Below are positions 1 through 8,402 of a DNA stretch of 64,000 nucleotides, piece by piece. Position numbers and translations under genes: made by a program. The notes beneath the pieces are model-generated. The model was not told the DNA's origin. It made no database searches and was given only the letters and a program-made list of their open reading frames with translations. This stretch comes from Lachnospiraceae bacterium XBB1006 (lineage in GTDB: Bacteria; Bacillota; Clostridia; Lachnospirales; Lachnospiraceae). Position 1 is the stretch's first letter, and every line of letters begins with the position of its first letter. The DNA is taken from the NCBI GenBank assembly GCA_900115795.1, contig FOXT01000004.1:1-64000 (forward strand), read 5' to 3'.

Positions 1-279
1 GTATTTTGCAGCTATATCTTTATAACTACCTTTTCCATCAAGGTATTCTTCAACAATCGCTTTCTTTTGTTGAGAAGTATATTTCTTATTTCCTTTTTCT
101 TTTAAAAAAGCTGATTCTCCTTGTGCACGATATCTTCTAATCCATTTGTTAAGCATTGAGTTATGGTTTTTATCATTGTAATATATTCCGTATTTTTGAC
201 ATATTTCTCTATGCGATAGATTGCTCGAAATATAATCTTCGCAGGCAGCAATAATTATATCCACAGTATATTTAGACAT
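1..279 (-). CDS. IS3-family transposase OrfA-like HTH protein, partial (C-terminus outside window)
   Basis: The frame starts with ATG at 279 and reads leftward for 93 codons to the window edge. It begins MSKYTVDIIIAACEDYI and contains two helix-turn-helix units: one around REICQKYGI...LNKWIRRY, and a second around KKAIVEEYLDG..SYKDIAAKY. This is the usual N-terminal double-HTH pattern of IS150-type IS3 elements, which bind the terminal repeats. A strong ribosome site (AAGGGGGAT on the minus strand) precedes the ATG. The catalytic DDE OrfB would lie further left, outside the window. The family call rests on the motif pattern only. Confidence 0.8.
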   Translation of the reverse strand, partial: MSKYTVDIIIAACEDYISSNLSHREICQKYGIYYNDKNHNSMLNKWIRRYRAQGESAFLKEKGNKKYTSQQKKAIVEEYLDGKGSYKDIAAKY

Positions 280-287
280 AAAAAATC

Positions 288-331
288 CCCCTTAAGTAGA
301 TTTTGGTTATTTACCTTGTCTACTTAAAGGG
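288..331 (-). repeat. Inverted repeat covering the transposase ribosome site
   Basis: The arms CCCCTTAAGTAGA (288-300) and TCTACTTAAAGGG (319-331) pair at 12 of 13 positions around an 18-nt loop. In a transcript entering the IS from outside on the minus strand, the 3' arm contains the AAGGGG ribosome site of the transposase. The hairpin could therefore mask translation of read-through RNA, as is known for several insertion sequences. That function is inferred. Confidence 0.6.
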
Positions 332-342
332 AATCATATCAG

Positions 343-3300
343 TTGCTGGCGCGGGCTCTTTCTTATCCGGGAGCACCGAAACAGAATTTAGAAGAATTTC
401 TGCGGTCCGCAGGGCTAAAAGAGGCGTTGACCTATGAGTGTCTATTTGACAATTATGAATATGAGAATATAACGGAGGATATCCGGGAAGTAGCGGAAGT
501 GATGCGTAGCGGATGGGGCTATGGACAGATTCGTGTTTGGGTAGACGGAGACTTCCTTAAGGTTCCGAAGACGGAATATGATGCATCGGATTTTATTGGA
601 AATTCATGCCGGATCCCGGTATACGTATTGTCGGAACAGCTTCATGGAGGGCGAAATTATGCTACGATTACATTTGAATGTGAGAAGCAGTCTTTTCGTT
701 ATACATTTGTGGTTCATAAAGGGGAACACCGACAGGAGAATAAGGAAGTGGAGCGTAGCTTGGCGAAACTGGTAAGGCTGTATGTGGAACGACGTGTTAA
801 CCGCCTGATGCCTGCTTCCTGGGCGGCACAGACCCTTGAAATTTTGAATCATTTACTGACCATGGCGCCGGATTATCCGCTGCTGCAAATTGCAAAGGCG
901 CAGGTGCTTTTGCTCTGTGAACGGGAGAAGGAAGCACAATGGATATTAGAAAAAGAACGGGAAGTCACGAAACAGACGAATACCATGGAATATGGCTATT
1001 ATTTGTATGTGACAACCCTACTGAATACGGAAAAAGAATATGTTCATAAGGTGGCAGGGGAGTTGCAACGGTTGCATATGCAACAGAAAGATGACCCGTT
1101 GATTTTTTGGATGTTATTGTTTACGGGAGAGTCCTATGCCAATAATCCGGCAAGACGATACCGGGCGCTAAAGGGATTTTGTTTGCTCTATAGCCATAGT
1201 CCGATTTTTTACGCTGAGGCATTTATGTTAGTAAAGGAACGGCCTCAGTTATTAGAGGAATTTGGTGAGTTTGAAGTGCGTCTGTTGCATTGGGCATGGA
1301 AAGAGCAGCTGTTAACAGAGGGGATAGGATTGGAGATAGCAGAACAAAGCCCGTTTTTACGAAGCTATTATCCGCTGTTTACACCGGTGCTGAACTATTT
1401 TTATGAGACTTACAAAAGAGAAGAATTTCTTTCGTCTCTTTGTGCACATTATGTAACCGGTGGCGTTTACGATAAGAAGGTTTTGCCGGTTTATGAGAAA
1501 GCAGTAGAGGCAAATCTTAAAATATATGGGTTGTTCGAAGCCTATATGCGTTGCGCATGCGAGAACGGAAAGACAGAACTTTTGCCGATGCTACAGTACT
1601 ATCTTCCCTTTGTGGAGAATTTGCCGTATATACAGCAGGCGGCTTTGTACGCAGGAATTGTGAAGAACAGAGATAAACAGGCAACCTTATACTTTAGCTG
1701 CAAGAAGGAGTTGGAACAATTTGCGTTAAAACAGCTTGCAGCAGGACATATGGATGAGAATCTTGGAATTTTGTATGATTTTTATTTCTCTCAGGTTCCA
1801 TTGACGGAAGATTTGGCACGCCAATTGGCACCGCTTTTGTATGTTCACAAGTTAAGCGTAGAGGATACGCGTATGCAGTGGGTTTTGGTTGTGAATAGAC
1901 AACTAAAGAAGATTAGCCGGTATCCAATCGTAAAGGGGGTGGCGTACTTTCCGATTTATGGGAAGGACCGGATAATTGCTTTTGAGGATAGTTATGGAAA
2001 TCGGTATGCCAAGACGGTGGAATATGATTTGCAGCGATTGATGTCTTCGGAGGCATTAACCCGTAAATGTATGAAACTGGCACCGCAGGAGATGACCTAC
2101 CTGATTCACTTCTTTGATTATGAGCACCTTACCGATGCCCACTTATATGAAATGGAACCGTCAGAGCTTGAACAACTCCAATTTTTGGCAGAATCTTCGG
2201 TAATGACCGAGGAGTATAAGCGATATCTGCATCCGGTGCTGCTAAAGTTTTATTATCGAGAGGAGCGCTATCGGGAGTTAGATGCGTATTTGGATAAACT
2301 GGACATGGAAAGCCTGGGGCAGGCAGGTAGAAGCCTTGCTTGCGAATTGCTGATTGAACGAGGTTTTTATGAAAAAGCGTTTGAAGGTGTTGTGGTATAT
2401 GGCGGGGGGAATATCTCCGGTAGCGCAATGCTAAAGTTGTGCGTCAATATGATTGCTTATGCAGAGGGAGAAGAAGATCCATACCTTGTTAACCTTTGTA
2501 AAACCGTATTTGAACGGGGAAAATACAACGAGGTGGTGCTTTCCTATCTTGTGAAGTACGAAATGGGGGCTACCCAGTCATTGTATGAATTGTGGATGAG
2601 TGCTAGAGATTTTGCGGTTTCAACCTTTGCGTTAGAAGAGCGTTTGCTGGTGCAGATGCTTTATACCGGTGTGTTTGTGAGTCGAAGCGATGAAGTGTTA
2701 CGTTCCTATCGTCGTAATGGGGGAAAGCAATTGATTACAGATGCGTATGTGTCTTATTTTTCCTATCAATACTTTGTGCGCGATACGCCGACACCAACCT
2801 ACGTGATGGAGTATCTTTTGAAAAAAGCTTCGAATACGGAGCGTTTGACCTTGTGTCAGAAGTTTGCGCTTTTATGTTATCTTGCGAAGAGTGAAAGTAC
2901 GGAATATGCGCTTATGCGTACCTTGTATGAGCAGTTTGTATTGGATGGGTATGTATTTTCCTTCTTTGACAGGCTGCCAGGGGAAGTGACTGTGCGTTTT
3001 CCACGCAAGCATAAGAAAGTGATAGAATATCGTACGCACAAGAATATGCAGGTGACCATTCGCTATCTGCATACAGACTATGCGGGAAATAATTTGTCGG
3101 ATCATGAATACCAGGTAGAGCAGATGGAGGAGATGTATGAAGGAATTTATGTAAAAGAGATTACGCTGTTTTATGGGGATACGGTGCAGTATTATATTAG
3201 CGAAGAACAAAATGGGCGCAGCAATATTGTAACGAGCGGTCAGATTTCGCAACGGGATATTTCCGGACAGGAAGATGAAGGATGCTATAGTCAGCTGAAC

Positions 3301-3411
3301 AGCCTGATTATTTCAGAACAGCTTGGAGAGCATCAGATATTTGAAAAACGGCTGGCGCAATACGATGCGCATATTCGTCAGGCGGAGAAGGAGTTAGTAT
3401 GGATCAGGTAA
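343..3411 (+). CDS. Large TPR-like scaffold protein (DUF5717-like), 5' end removed by IS insertion
   Basis: This is a 1022-residue open frame that starts right at the IS boundary with TTG and no convincing native ribosome site, so the true N-terminus is probably lost. The first ~130 residues include a beta-rich stretch (QIRVWVDGDFLKVPKTEYDA...RIPVYVL) resembling an Ig-like domain. From about residue 150 onward the protein is almost entirely alpha-helical, with degenerate TPR-like hairpins (for example PLLQIAKAQVLLLCEREKEA). The last ~140 residues return to beta strands. There is no signal peptide or clear membrane segment. The end overlaps the start of the Hsp70-like gene by 13 nt, which implies co-translation. 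The layout resembles the uncharacterised DUF5717 family of Lachnospiraceae as I remember it. No function is known. The gene is probably a 5'-truncated remnant, though an IS-supplied start (AAAGGG at 325-330) is possible. Confidence 0.7.
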   Translation: MLARALSYPGAPKQNLEEFLRSAGLKEALTYECLFDNYEYENITEDIREVAEVMRSGWGYGQIRVWVDGDFLKVPKTEYDASDFIGNSCRIPVYVLSEQLHGGRNYATITFECEKQSFRYTFVVHKGEHRQENKEVERSLAKLVRLYVERRVNRLMPASWAAQTLEILNHLLTMAPDYPLLQIAKAQVLLLCEREKEAQWILEKEREVTKQTNTMEYGYYLYVTTLLNTEKEYVHKVAGELQRLHMQQKDDPLIFWMLLFTGESYANNPARRYRALKGFCLLYSHSPIFYAEAFMLVKERPQLLEEFGEFEVRLLHWAWKEQLLTEGIGLEIAEQSPFLRSYYPLFTPVLNYFYETYKREEFLSSLCAHYVTGGVYDKKVLPVYEKAVEANLKIYGLFEAYMRCACENGKTELLPMLQYYLPFVENLPYIQQAALYAGIVKNRDKQATLYFSCKKELEQFALKQLAAGHMDENLGILYDFYFSQVPLTEDLARQLAPLLYVHKLSVEDTRMQWVLVVNRQLKKISRYPIVKGVAYFPIYGKDRIIAFEDSYGNRYAKTVEYDLQRLMSSEALTRKCMKLAPQEMTYLIHFFDYEHLTDAHLYEMEPSELEQLQFLAESSVMTEEYKRYLHPVLLKFYYREERYRELDAYLDKLDMESLGQAGRSLACELLIERGFYEKAFEGVVVYGGGNISGSAMLKLCVNMIAYAEGEEDPYLVNLCKTVFERGKYNEVVLSYLVKYEMGATQSLYELWMSARDFAVSTFALEERLLVQMLYTGVFVSRSDEVLRSYRRNGGKQLITDAYVSYFSYQYFVRDTPTPTYVMEYLLKKASNTERLTLCQKFALLCYLAKSESTEYALMRTLYEQFVLDGYVFSFFDRLPGEVTVRFPRKHKKVIEYRTHKNMQVTIRYLHTDYAGNNLSDHEYQVEQMEEMYEGIYVKEITLFYGDTVQYYISEEQNGRSNIVTSGQISQRDISGQEDEGCYSQLNSLIISEQLGEHQIFEKRLAQYDAHIRQAEKELVWIR

Positions 3412-4625
3412 CGGTCTTTGCGTTAGATTTAAATGAATATTATAGTCAGGTGAGTTTTTACCGGGAAGGGGAGAAGGAGGCCATCTCAATAAGTCCCTAT
3501 CGGGATAGCGAAGAATATCTGATTCCAACGGCGGTTGCCAAGGAAAAAGGTATTTCTCGTTGGTATGTGGGACAGGAAGCTGTGGATTTTGGACAACCTA
3601 TTTATGGATTCATAGGAAAAGCGTATCGTAGAGAAAATGTGGTAGTGGAAGAAAGAGAAGTTCCTGCTATGGAGCTGTTGGTACTGTATGTGCGTCGGCT
3701 TCTGGCCTATACGAAAAGTGTAGGCGTGGACAAAGAACGGGATTTCTTTATGTTTTGTGTAGACCATGCAAGCAAGATAGTGATGGAGACCTTCTTTTTG
3801 GTTTGTGAGGAACTGGAAATCGACCGTTCCCGTGTGTGGGTAAGTGACCGAAAGGAGTCCTTCGGGTATTATATGATGAAGCAGGAAGCCGGACTGCGTA
3901 TGTACGATGTGCTGTTACTGGAATTTTGGGAGAAGCAGATGCATGTTTTTTGCATGAAAACCAATAAGAAGGTAACGCCGAATGTAGTAACAGTGGAGGA
4001 ATGGGTGCTTTCTGGTATGGAAGCGGATGATGATGTTTTTTACCAAAAATTGGATCAGATTCTTACGAAGGAACACACGTATTCCTCGGTTTATCTCGTT
4101 GGAAATGGTTTTCAAGGCGATTGGATGAAAAAGTCACTGAGCCGTCTTTGTACAGGGCGACGGGTGTTTATGGGAATGAACCTTTACACAAAAGGGGCGT
4201 GTTACTATGGTATGGTGAAGAAAAATCGGGGAAAAGATGCTCCGGCATTCGTTTATCTTGGTGGGGGAAATATTCTTTCCAACGTTTGTCTGAAGGTGAC
4301 TCATCAGGAAACAGAAATGTTGGCGACAATTCTTACTGCCGGAACCCATTGGCAGGATGCAAAGGGAGCGGTAGAGGTATTGCTTTGCGGGGATGATGAA
4401 GTCCCGCAGTTGGAATTGCGAATCCGCCCGATGTATCAGGGACCGGAGAAGTCATTTTACTTACCACTTCCGGGATTACCGATGTCAAAAGAGCGTACCT
4501 GCCGTGTGCGGGTTGTGGCAAATGCCATTTCCAGAAAAGAGTTTTCGGTAACGGTATTGGAAACCGGATTCGGGGAAATGCTGCGAGGAGCCGAAAGAAG
4601 TTATGGGTTTACATTTTCGTTTTAG
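3399..4625 (+). CDS. Degenerate Hsp70/actin-fold protein (DUF5716-like)
   Basis: This 408-residue protein has the layout of a shortened Hsp70. Residues 6-18 (VFALDLNEYYSQV) sit where the phosphate-1 loop DLGTT..V is in Hsp70s. IPTAVAKE...VGQEA (42-61) matches the following Hsp70 strand. VLLLEFWEKQMHVF (171-184) sits where the DLGGGT phosphate-2 loop should be, but the glycines are gone. VYLVGNGFQGDWMKKSL (231-247) to KGACYYG (265-271) resembles the adenosine motif and the 'VAYGAA' segment. The last ~120 residues are beta-rich, like a substrate-binding beta domain. Nucleotide binding is therefore doubtful, and this may be a pseudo-chaperone or structural actin-fold protein. It is coupled to TPR proteins on both sides, and TPR proteins are known Hsp70 partners. 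DUF5716 is my best recollection of the family name. Confidence 0.65.
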   Translation: MDQVTVFALDLNEYYSQVSFYREGEKEAISISPYRDSEEYLIPTAVAKEKGISRWYVGQEAVDFGQPIYGFIGKAYRRENVVVEEREVPAMELLVLYVRRLLAYTKSVGVDKERDFFMFCVDHASKIVMETFFLVCEELEIDRSRVWVSDRKESFGYYMMKQEAGLRMYDVLLLEFWEKQMHVFCMKTNKKVTPNVVTVEEWVLSGMEADDDVFYQKLDQILTKEHTYSSVYLVGNGFQGDWMKKSLSRLCTGRRVFMGMNLYTKGACYYGMVKKNRGKDAPAFVYLGGGNILSNVCLKVTHQETEMLATILTAGTHWQDAKGAVEVLLCGDDEVPQLELRIRPMYQGPEKSFYLPLPGLPMSKERTCRVRVVANAISRKEFSVTVLETGFGEMLRGAERSYGFTFSF

Positions 4626-4640
4626 GAAAGGAGCGGGGAA

Positions 4641-5381
4641 ATGACCACCGCATATTTATGTCCGATAGCTATGGCTGTGCAGCCATATCATTTAAAGAGT
4701 ATTGATTTGAAGTTTTATTCCCTGGAGGAAATATTATATTTTTACAAACATCATGAAATCCTGTTGGATAATAGTCTGATGGAAGAAGAGTTTGTTTTTT
4801 GGGTAAAAAATCATTTAAAGCAGCCGGTTCTGGCGGATAAGCTACATCAGTTGATTGCCGGTGGTGGCACGTTAAACATGTTTATGGAAGTGCTGCTTAG
4901 TCAGGTAAACGTGTTGAGTGCAAAAGAAAAAGAGGAGTTTCTTTCCTACATTATGCAGATGGAGGATAAGAACGAATTAGAGCGGCGAAAAATGTTGGCA
5001 GACCAGATGATGGAGCGTGGAAAGTATGAAGCAGCGATTCTTGAGTACTGGCGAATCCTGGAAGGTGGAAAAAAGAAGGCTTTCCCAGAGGAATTGTTGG
5101 CCAAGATATGGCACAATTTGGGGTGTTGTTACGGAAGAATGCTGTATGATGAACAGGCATTGGAATGTTTTAAAACCGCCTATAGTTATTATCGACTTCC
5201 AGAGACAAAAGAGGCGGTAAGTTATTTGGCAAAGAAACGGGAAGCGTCAGAAGAAATTGTGGAGGCTACGCAAGAGGATTCTTTTGTACACCTGATTTCG
5301 CAGACGGATCAGGTGGAACGGGATATGCGATATCAGCTTTTGCGTGAACGAATGGATGAATATAGAAGGAGTGCATTGTAA
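4641..5381 (+). CDS. Small TPR-like protein of the Hsp70-like cassette
   Basis: This 246-residue, mostly helical, soluble protein begins MTTAYLCPIAMAVQPYHL after an AAAGGAGCGGGG ribosome site 15 nt behind the Hsp70-like gene. The clearest repeat is near residues 130-200: KYEAAILEYWRIL, then AKIWHNLGCCYGRMLYDEQA and LECFKTAYSYYR, a textbook pair of TPR helices. The N-terminal ~110 residues are helical, with an SLEEILYFYKHHEILLDNS segment I do not recognise. No enzyme motif is visible. Its stop shares one base with the next start (TAATG), so translation of the cassette is coupled. A TPR adaptor linking the Hsp70-like protein to the membrane protein downstream is plausible but inferred. Confidence 0.6.
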   Translation: MTTAYLCPIAMAVQPYHLKSIDLKFYSLEEILYFYKHHEILLDNSLMEEEFVFWVKNHLKQPVLADKLHQLIAGGGTLNMFMEVLLSQVNVLSAKEKEEFLSYIMQMEDKNELERRKMLADQMMERGKYEAAILEYWRILEGGKKKAFPEELLAKIWHNLGCCYGRMLYDEQALECFKTAYSYYRLPETKEAVSYLAKKREASEEIVEATQEDSFVHLISQTDQVERDMRYQLLRERMDEYRRSAL

Positions 5382-6550
5382 TGGGTTTGTTTTCATTTTT
5401 TAAAAAACGAAAGAGCGAAGCGCAGTTTCATGAGGTAGTGGCACACTATGACCAGAATGTGGATGTGCCGGAGAAAACACAACAAGGAGATTTGCGCCAT
5501 CAGATATTAGAGGGATGTCATCAAATGGAGGAGAGTGCGACGGAGTATCATAATGCGAAACAGGAATACCAATCTCTTACCAGTTATTTGACGGACATTC
5601 AGAAAATTGAGGATTTCGGTTCCGAAGAAAGAAATCGCCTTCTTGAGATTGCAACATCCATTATTACCCTTGAGGATTCCACGCAAAGTATGCGGGAAAA
5701 AGTGGAGCGGTTGCCGGACTCGAAGTTTTACCAAATGGACCGGGAAAAGAATGAGATTCCCAAGGACATTCGACGCCTGAAGGAAAACGAGGAACTTCAG
5801 AATATGATGAAGCGGGATTTGGATTATCTCGAGGGAGAAAAAGTGGAATGGACCTATGAAAAAGGAGAATTGACACATGAACAGAATGTTTTACGAATTA
5901 TTTGCCGAAGCAGTATGATTGTGGAGGCACTTGTGATAGCCGGATTTTTGACCTTTTTCTTAATGGAAGCAAAGATGATCTATACGGTGTTGCTGGTGTG
6001 TATGCTTGTAATCGGTGTAGTTGTTAGTGGAATTTTGATTCGTATGCAGAATTTAAAATCCTTGCTAAAGCGTTGCAATATGAATTATAATCGCGCTGTC
6101 ACAATTCAGAATTCTATTAAGCTGCGGTATGTAAATATGAAAAATGCCGTGGATTATACATGCGAACGCTACGGGGTATCCTCTGCCCGAGAATTAGAAA
6201 AGAACTGGCAGTTGTATTTGGAAGCGGTTAAGGAGTTGGAACGTTTAGAGCAGGCAAATGATGATTTAAGTTATTACAAAGATGCGTTGTTACGTCTTCT
6301 TCGCCGTCACAATCTTTACGATGCAGGCATTTGGCCATATCAGGTGCATGCCCTTGTGGATCACCGGGAGATGGTGGAAGTGAAGCATTTGTTATTGGAA
6401 CGAAGACAAAAGGTGCGTACCCGTATGGAAACTTCCATTGCCTCAATTAAGAGTACAAAGCGGGAGGTTTTGGCATTGGCTAAACAGCACAGGGTATATC
6501 CGGAAGAGATGCGTGGCATCTTAGAAAATATTCAAGCACTTGTTTCTTAG
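5381..6550 (+). CDS. Two-TM coiled-coil protein of the Hsp70-like cassette
   Basis: This 389-residue protein starts MGLFSFFKKRKSEAQF. Long heptad-rich helices occupy about residues 35-170. Two adjacent hydrophobic segments follow at about 178-195 and 199-220, forming a hairpin with a very short loop. A second coiled coil (about 225-385) contains ARELEKNWQLYLEAVKELER. Both large domains should lie on the same side of the membrane, most likely in the cytoplasm. No catalytic motif is visible. The gene overlaps the TPR gene by one base and ends the cassette, since a new promoter follows at 6558. It could anchor the TPR/Hsp70-like proteins at the membrane. I do not recognise a named family. Confidence 0.6.
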   Translation: MGLFSFFKKRKSEAQFHEVVAHYDQNVDVPEKTQQGDLRHQILEGCHQMEESATEYHNAKQEYQSLTSYLTDIQKIEDFGSEERNRLLEIATSIITLEDSTQSMREKVERLPDSKFYQMDREKNEIPKDIRRLKENEELQNMMKRDLDYLEGEKVEWTYEKGELTHEQNVLRIICRSSMIVEALVIAGFLTFFLMEAKMIYTVLLVCMLVIGVVVSGILIRMQNLKSLLKRCNMNYNRAVTIQNSIKLRYVNMKNAVDYTCERYGVSSARELEKNWQLYLEAVKELERLEQANDDLSYYKDALLRLLRRHNLYDAGIWPYQVHALVDHREMVEVKHLLLERRQKVRTRMETSIASIKSTKREVLALAKQHRVYPEEMRGILENIQALVS

Positions 6551-6557
6551 TTTTTGA

Positions 6558-6585
6558 TTGAAAAACGAGGTGCATATGCTATAAT
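6558..6585 (+). promoter_or_regulatory. Sigma-A promoter of the pantothenate/CoA operon
   Basis: TTGAAA (6558-6563), a 16-bp spacer and TATAAT (6580-6585) with an extended -10 TG two bases upstream (TGCTATAAT). It lies just behind the coiled-coil gene and about 130 nt upstream of the DUF2520 gene. The match to consensus is strong; the start site itself is inferred. Confidence 0.75.
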
Positions 6586-6716
6586 TAGAAAAGCGGATGG
6601 TATTTGAGAAATCGAAACTGTACCGAGGATTAGAAACGTATAATAAAACAATCGGCCGAGAAGACACACACGCTTGCATTATTTGATTTAATAAGCGAGA
6701 CGAAGGGGGTATGTGT

Positions 6717-7574
6717 ATGAGGTTTGGATTTATAGGTGCCGGGAAGGTTGGCGTCAGCTTAGGAAAGTATCTTGTAAACGGTGGCTGCGAGGTTGTGGGC
6801 TATTATAGCAAAAGTGATGCTTCCGCAAAGGCTGCTGCCGATTTTACAAAGACAAAGGCGTTCCCGGAGTTAGAAGAACTTGTGACTGCTTGTGATGCAG
6901 TTGTATTTACCGTGCCGGATAAAGAGATTGTTCCGGTTTATGAGAAAGTGAAAGCGTACATTACGAAACCGACTTGTTTTATTCATTGTAGCGGATTAGA
7001 GACATCTGACGTATTTTATGATCGATTTTCTTACCATTCCTATGGATATTCCATCCACCCGTTGTTAGCGGTTCATTCAAAATATGAATCCTATCGGGAA
7101 CTTTCCAAAGCAGTATTTACCATGGAGGGCGATATTGAACATCGGGAAGCATTGCGTGAACTATTTTTAAAAATGGGCAATCCCGTGATTTTAATTGACA
7201 AAGAGCAGAAGGCGAAATATCATGCGGCTTGTGTATTTGGAAGTAATTTAATGCTTGGTTTGTTAGAAGAGGCATTGATGCTACTTGAGGAATGTGGTTT
7301 TCAAAGAGCAGAAGCCATGCAGGCACTAACGCCACTGGCCATTGGAAATCTGGTACACGGCCTTACGGACGGAACCATGGAATCCTTAACCGGACCGGTG
7401 GAGCGGGCCGATGAGCAGACCATTGCACTCCATGAAACAGTGCTTAATAAGGAACAACGGAATATTTACAATGCCTTAAGTAAGACACTTTTGACATTGG
7501 CAAAGAAGAAACACCCCAATCGAGAATACGGGAATGTAGAAAAAGAAATAGAAAAGGAGAGGGAAGAAGCGTGA
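6717..7574 (+). CDS. Rossmann-fold DUF2520 protein in the pantothenate operon
   Basis: This is a 285-residue NAD(P)-binding protein. The N-terminus [19 protein letters not shown] carries the GxGKVG dinucleotide loop at residues 7-12. The C-terminal helical half ([19 protein letters not shown]...LTGPVERAD) resembles the 6-phosphogluconate/ketopantoate reductase type fold of COG5495/DUF2520. I chose ATG 6717 over ATG 6711 because AAGGGGG (6703-6709) leaves a normal 7-nt gap to 6717 and almost none to 6711. It overlaps panB by 4 nt (GTGA), so the two are translated together. The operon has panB and panC but no recognisable panE, which makes this a candidate for the ketopantoate reduction step. 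That role is inferred and the reaction has not been shown here. Confidence 0.8.
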   Translation: MRFGFIGAGKVGVSLGKYLVNGGCEVVGYYSKSDASAKAAADFTKTKAFPELEELVTACDAVVFTVPDKEIVPVYEKVKAYITKPTCFIHCSGLETSDVFYDRFSYHSYGYSIHPLLAVHSKYESYRELSKAVFTMEGDIEHREALRELFLKMGNPVILIDKEQKAKYHAACVFGSNLMLGLLEEALMLLEECGFQRAEAMQALTPLAIGNLVHGLTDGTMESLTGPVERADEQTIALHETVLNKEQRNIYNALSKTLLTLAKKKHPNREYGNVEKEIEKEREEA

Positions 7575-8398
7575 AGAATACAGTAACGACTCTGCGGAAA
7601 CAGAAAAAGGAAAAGAATAAGATAACCATGTTAACCTGTTATGATTATTCTACAGCGAAATTAATTGAAGAGGCGGGAATTGAAACGGTCTTAGTGGGCG
7701 ATTCCTTAGGCCAGGTGGTGCTAGGATATGAGAATACTATTAGTGTCACGATGGAGGACATGATTCATCATGCAGCAGCTGTCAGCAGAGGGTTAAAAGA
7801 CACCTTTTTGATAGTGGATATGCCATTTATGTCTTATCAGACATCCGAATACGATGCGCTATGCAATGCGGGAAGATTAATGAAGGAAGGGCATGCCAAT
7901 GCGGTGAAGCTTGAGGGTGGTGTAACAAGAAAACGCGCCATCAAAGCCATTGTAGAGGCTGGTATTCCGGTTTGTGCTCACATAGGATTAACGCCCCAGT
8001 CGGTACATGCCATGGGTGGATTTAAAGTGGCAGGAAAGACAGAAGAAGCGGCACAGCGCTTGATAGAGGATGCAAAGGCAGTACAGGAGGCAGGAGCATT
8101 TATGGTTGTGCTTGAATGTGTTCCGGCAAAGCTTGCGGAATACATCACGGACTTGCTTGAAATTCCAACCATTGGAATTGGTTCCGGAGCTGCTTGCGAC
8201 GGCCAGGTCCTTGTATATCAGGATATGCTTGGTATGTTCGACGATTTTGTGCCCAAATTTGTAAAGCATTTTGCGAATGTAGGAACACAGATGAAAGAGG
8301 CTTTCCGAGCGTATTCCGACGAAGTAAAGGCGGGAACATTCCCCACAGAAGCACACACCTATAAGGTAAAAGAAGAAGTATTAGAAAAGTTATATTAG
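7571..8398 (+). CDS. panB: 3-methyl-2-oxobutanoate hydroxymethyltransferase (PanB)
   Basis: This 275-residue cytoplasmic enzyme transfers a hydroxymethyl group from 5,10-methylene-THF to 2-oxoisovalerate, giving ketopantoate, the first committed step of pantothenate synthesis. Family hallmarks are [40 protein letters not shown] (the Mg-binding Asp lies in GDSLG), NAVKLEGG and [17 protein letters not shown]. The length is normal for PanB. It starts with GTG at 7571, overlapping the DUF2520 stop by 4 nt behind a GGAGAGGGAAG ribosome site. A structured inverted-repeat element separates it from panC. Confidence 0.95.
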   Translation: MKNTVTTLRKQKKEKNKITMLTCYDYSTAKLIEEAGIETVLVGDSLGQVVLGYENTISVTMEDMIHHAAAVSRGLKDTFLIVDMPFMSYQTSEYDALCNAGRLMKEGHANAVKLEGGVTRKRAIKAIVEAGIPVCAHIGLTPQSVHAMGGFKVAGKTEEAAQRLIEDAKAVQEAGAFMVVLECVPAKLAEYITDLLEIPTIGIGSGAACDGQVLVYQDMLGMFDDFVPKFVKHFANVGTQMKEAFRAYSDEVKAGTFPTEAHTYKVKEEVLEKLY

Positions 8399-8402
8399 TT
8401 AA

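Larger units (their letters stand above)
1..341 (-). mobile_element. IS3-family insertion sequence, one end (partial)
   Basis: The minus strand carries the 5' end of a transposase gene. The terminal sequence appears to end with TGATATGATTCCC (minus strand, from about 341), directly abutting the open frame of the next gene. The other end lies outside the window, so neither the second terminal repeat nor a target duplication can be checked. The boundary at 341 is inferred from the TG..CA rule of IS3-type ends and from where the downstream protein frame starts. Confidence 0.75.
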
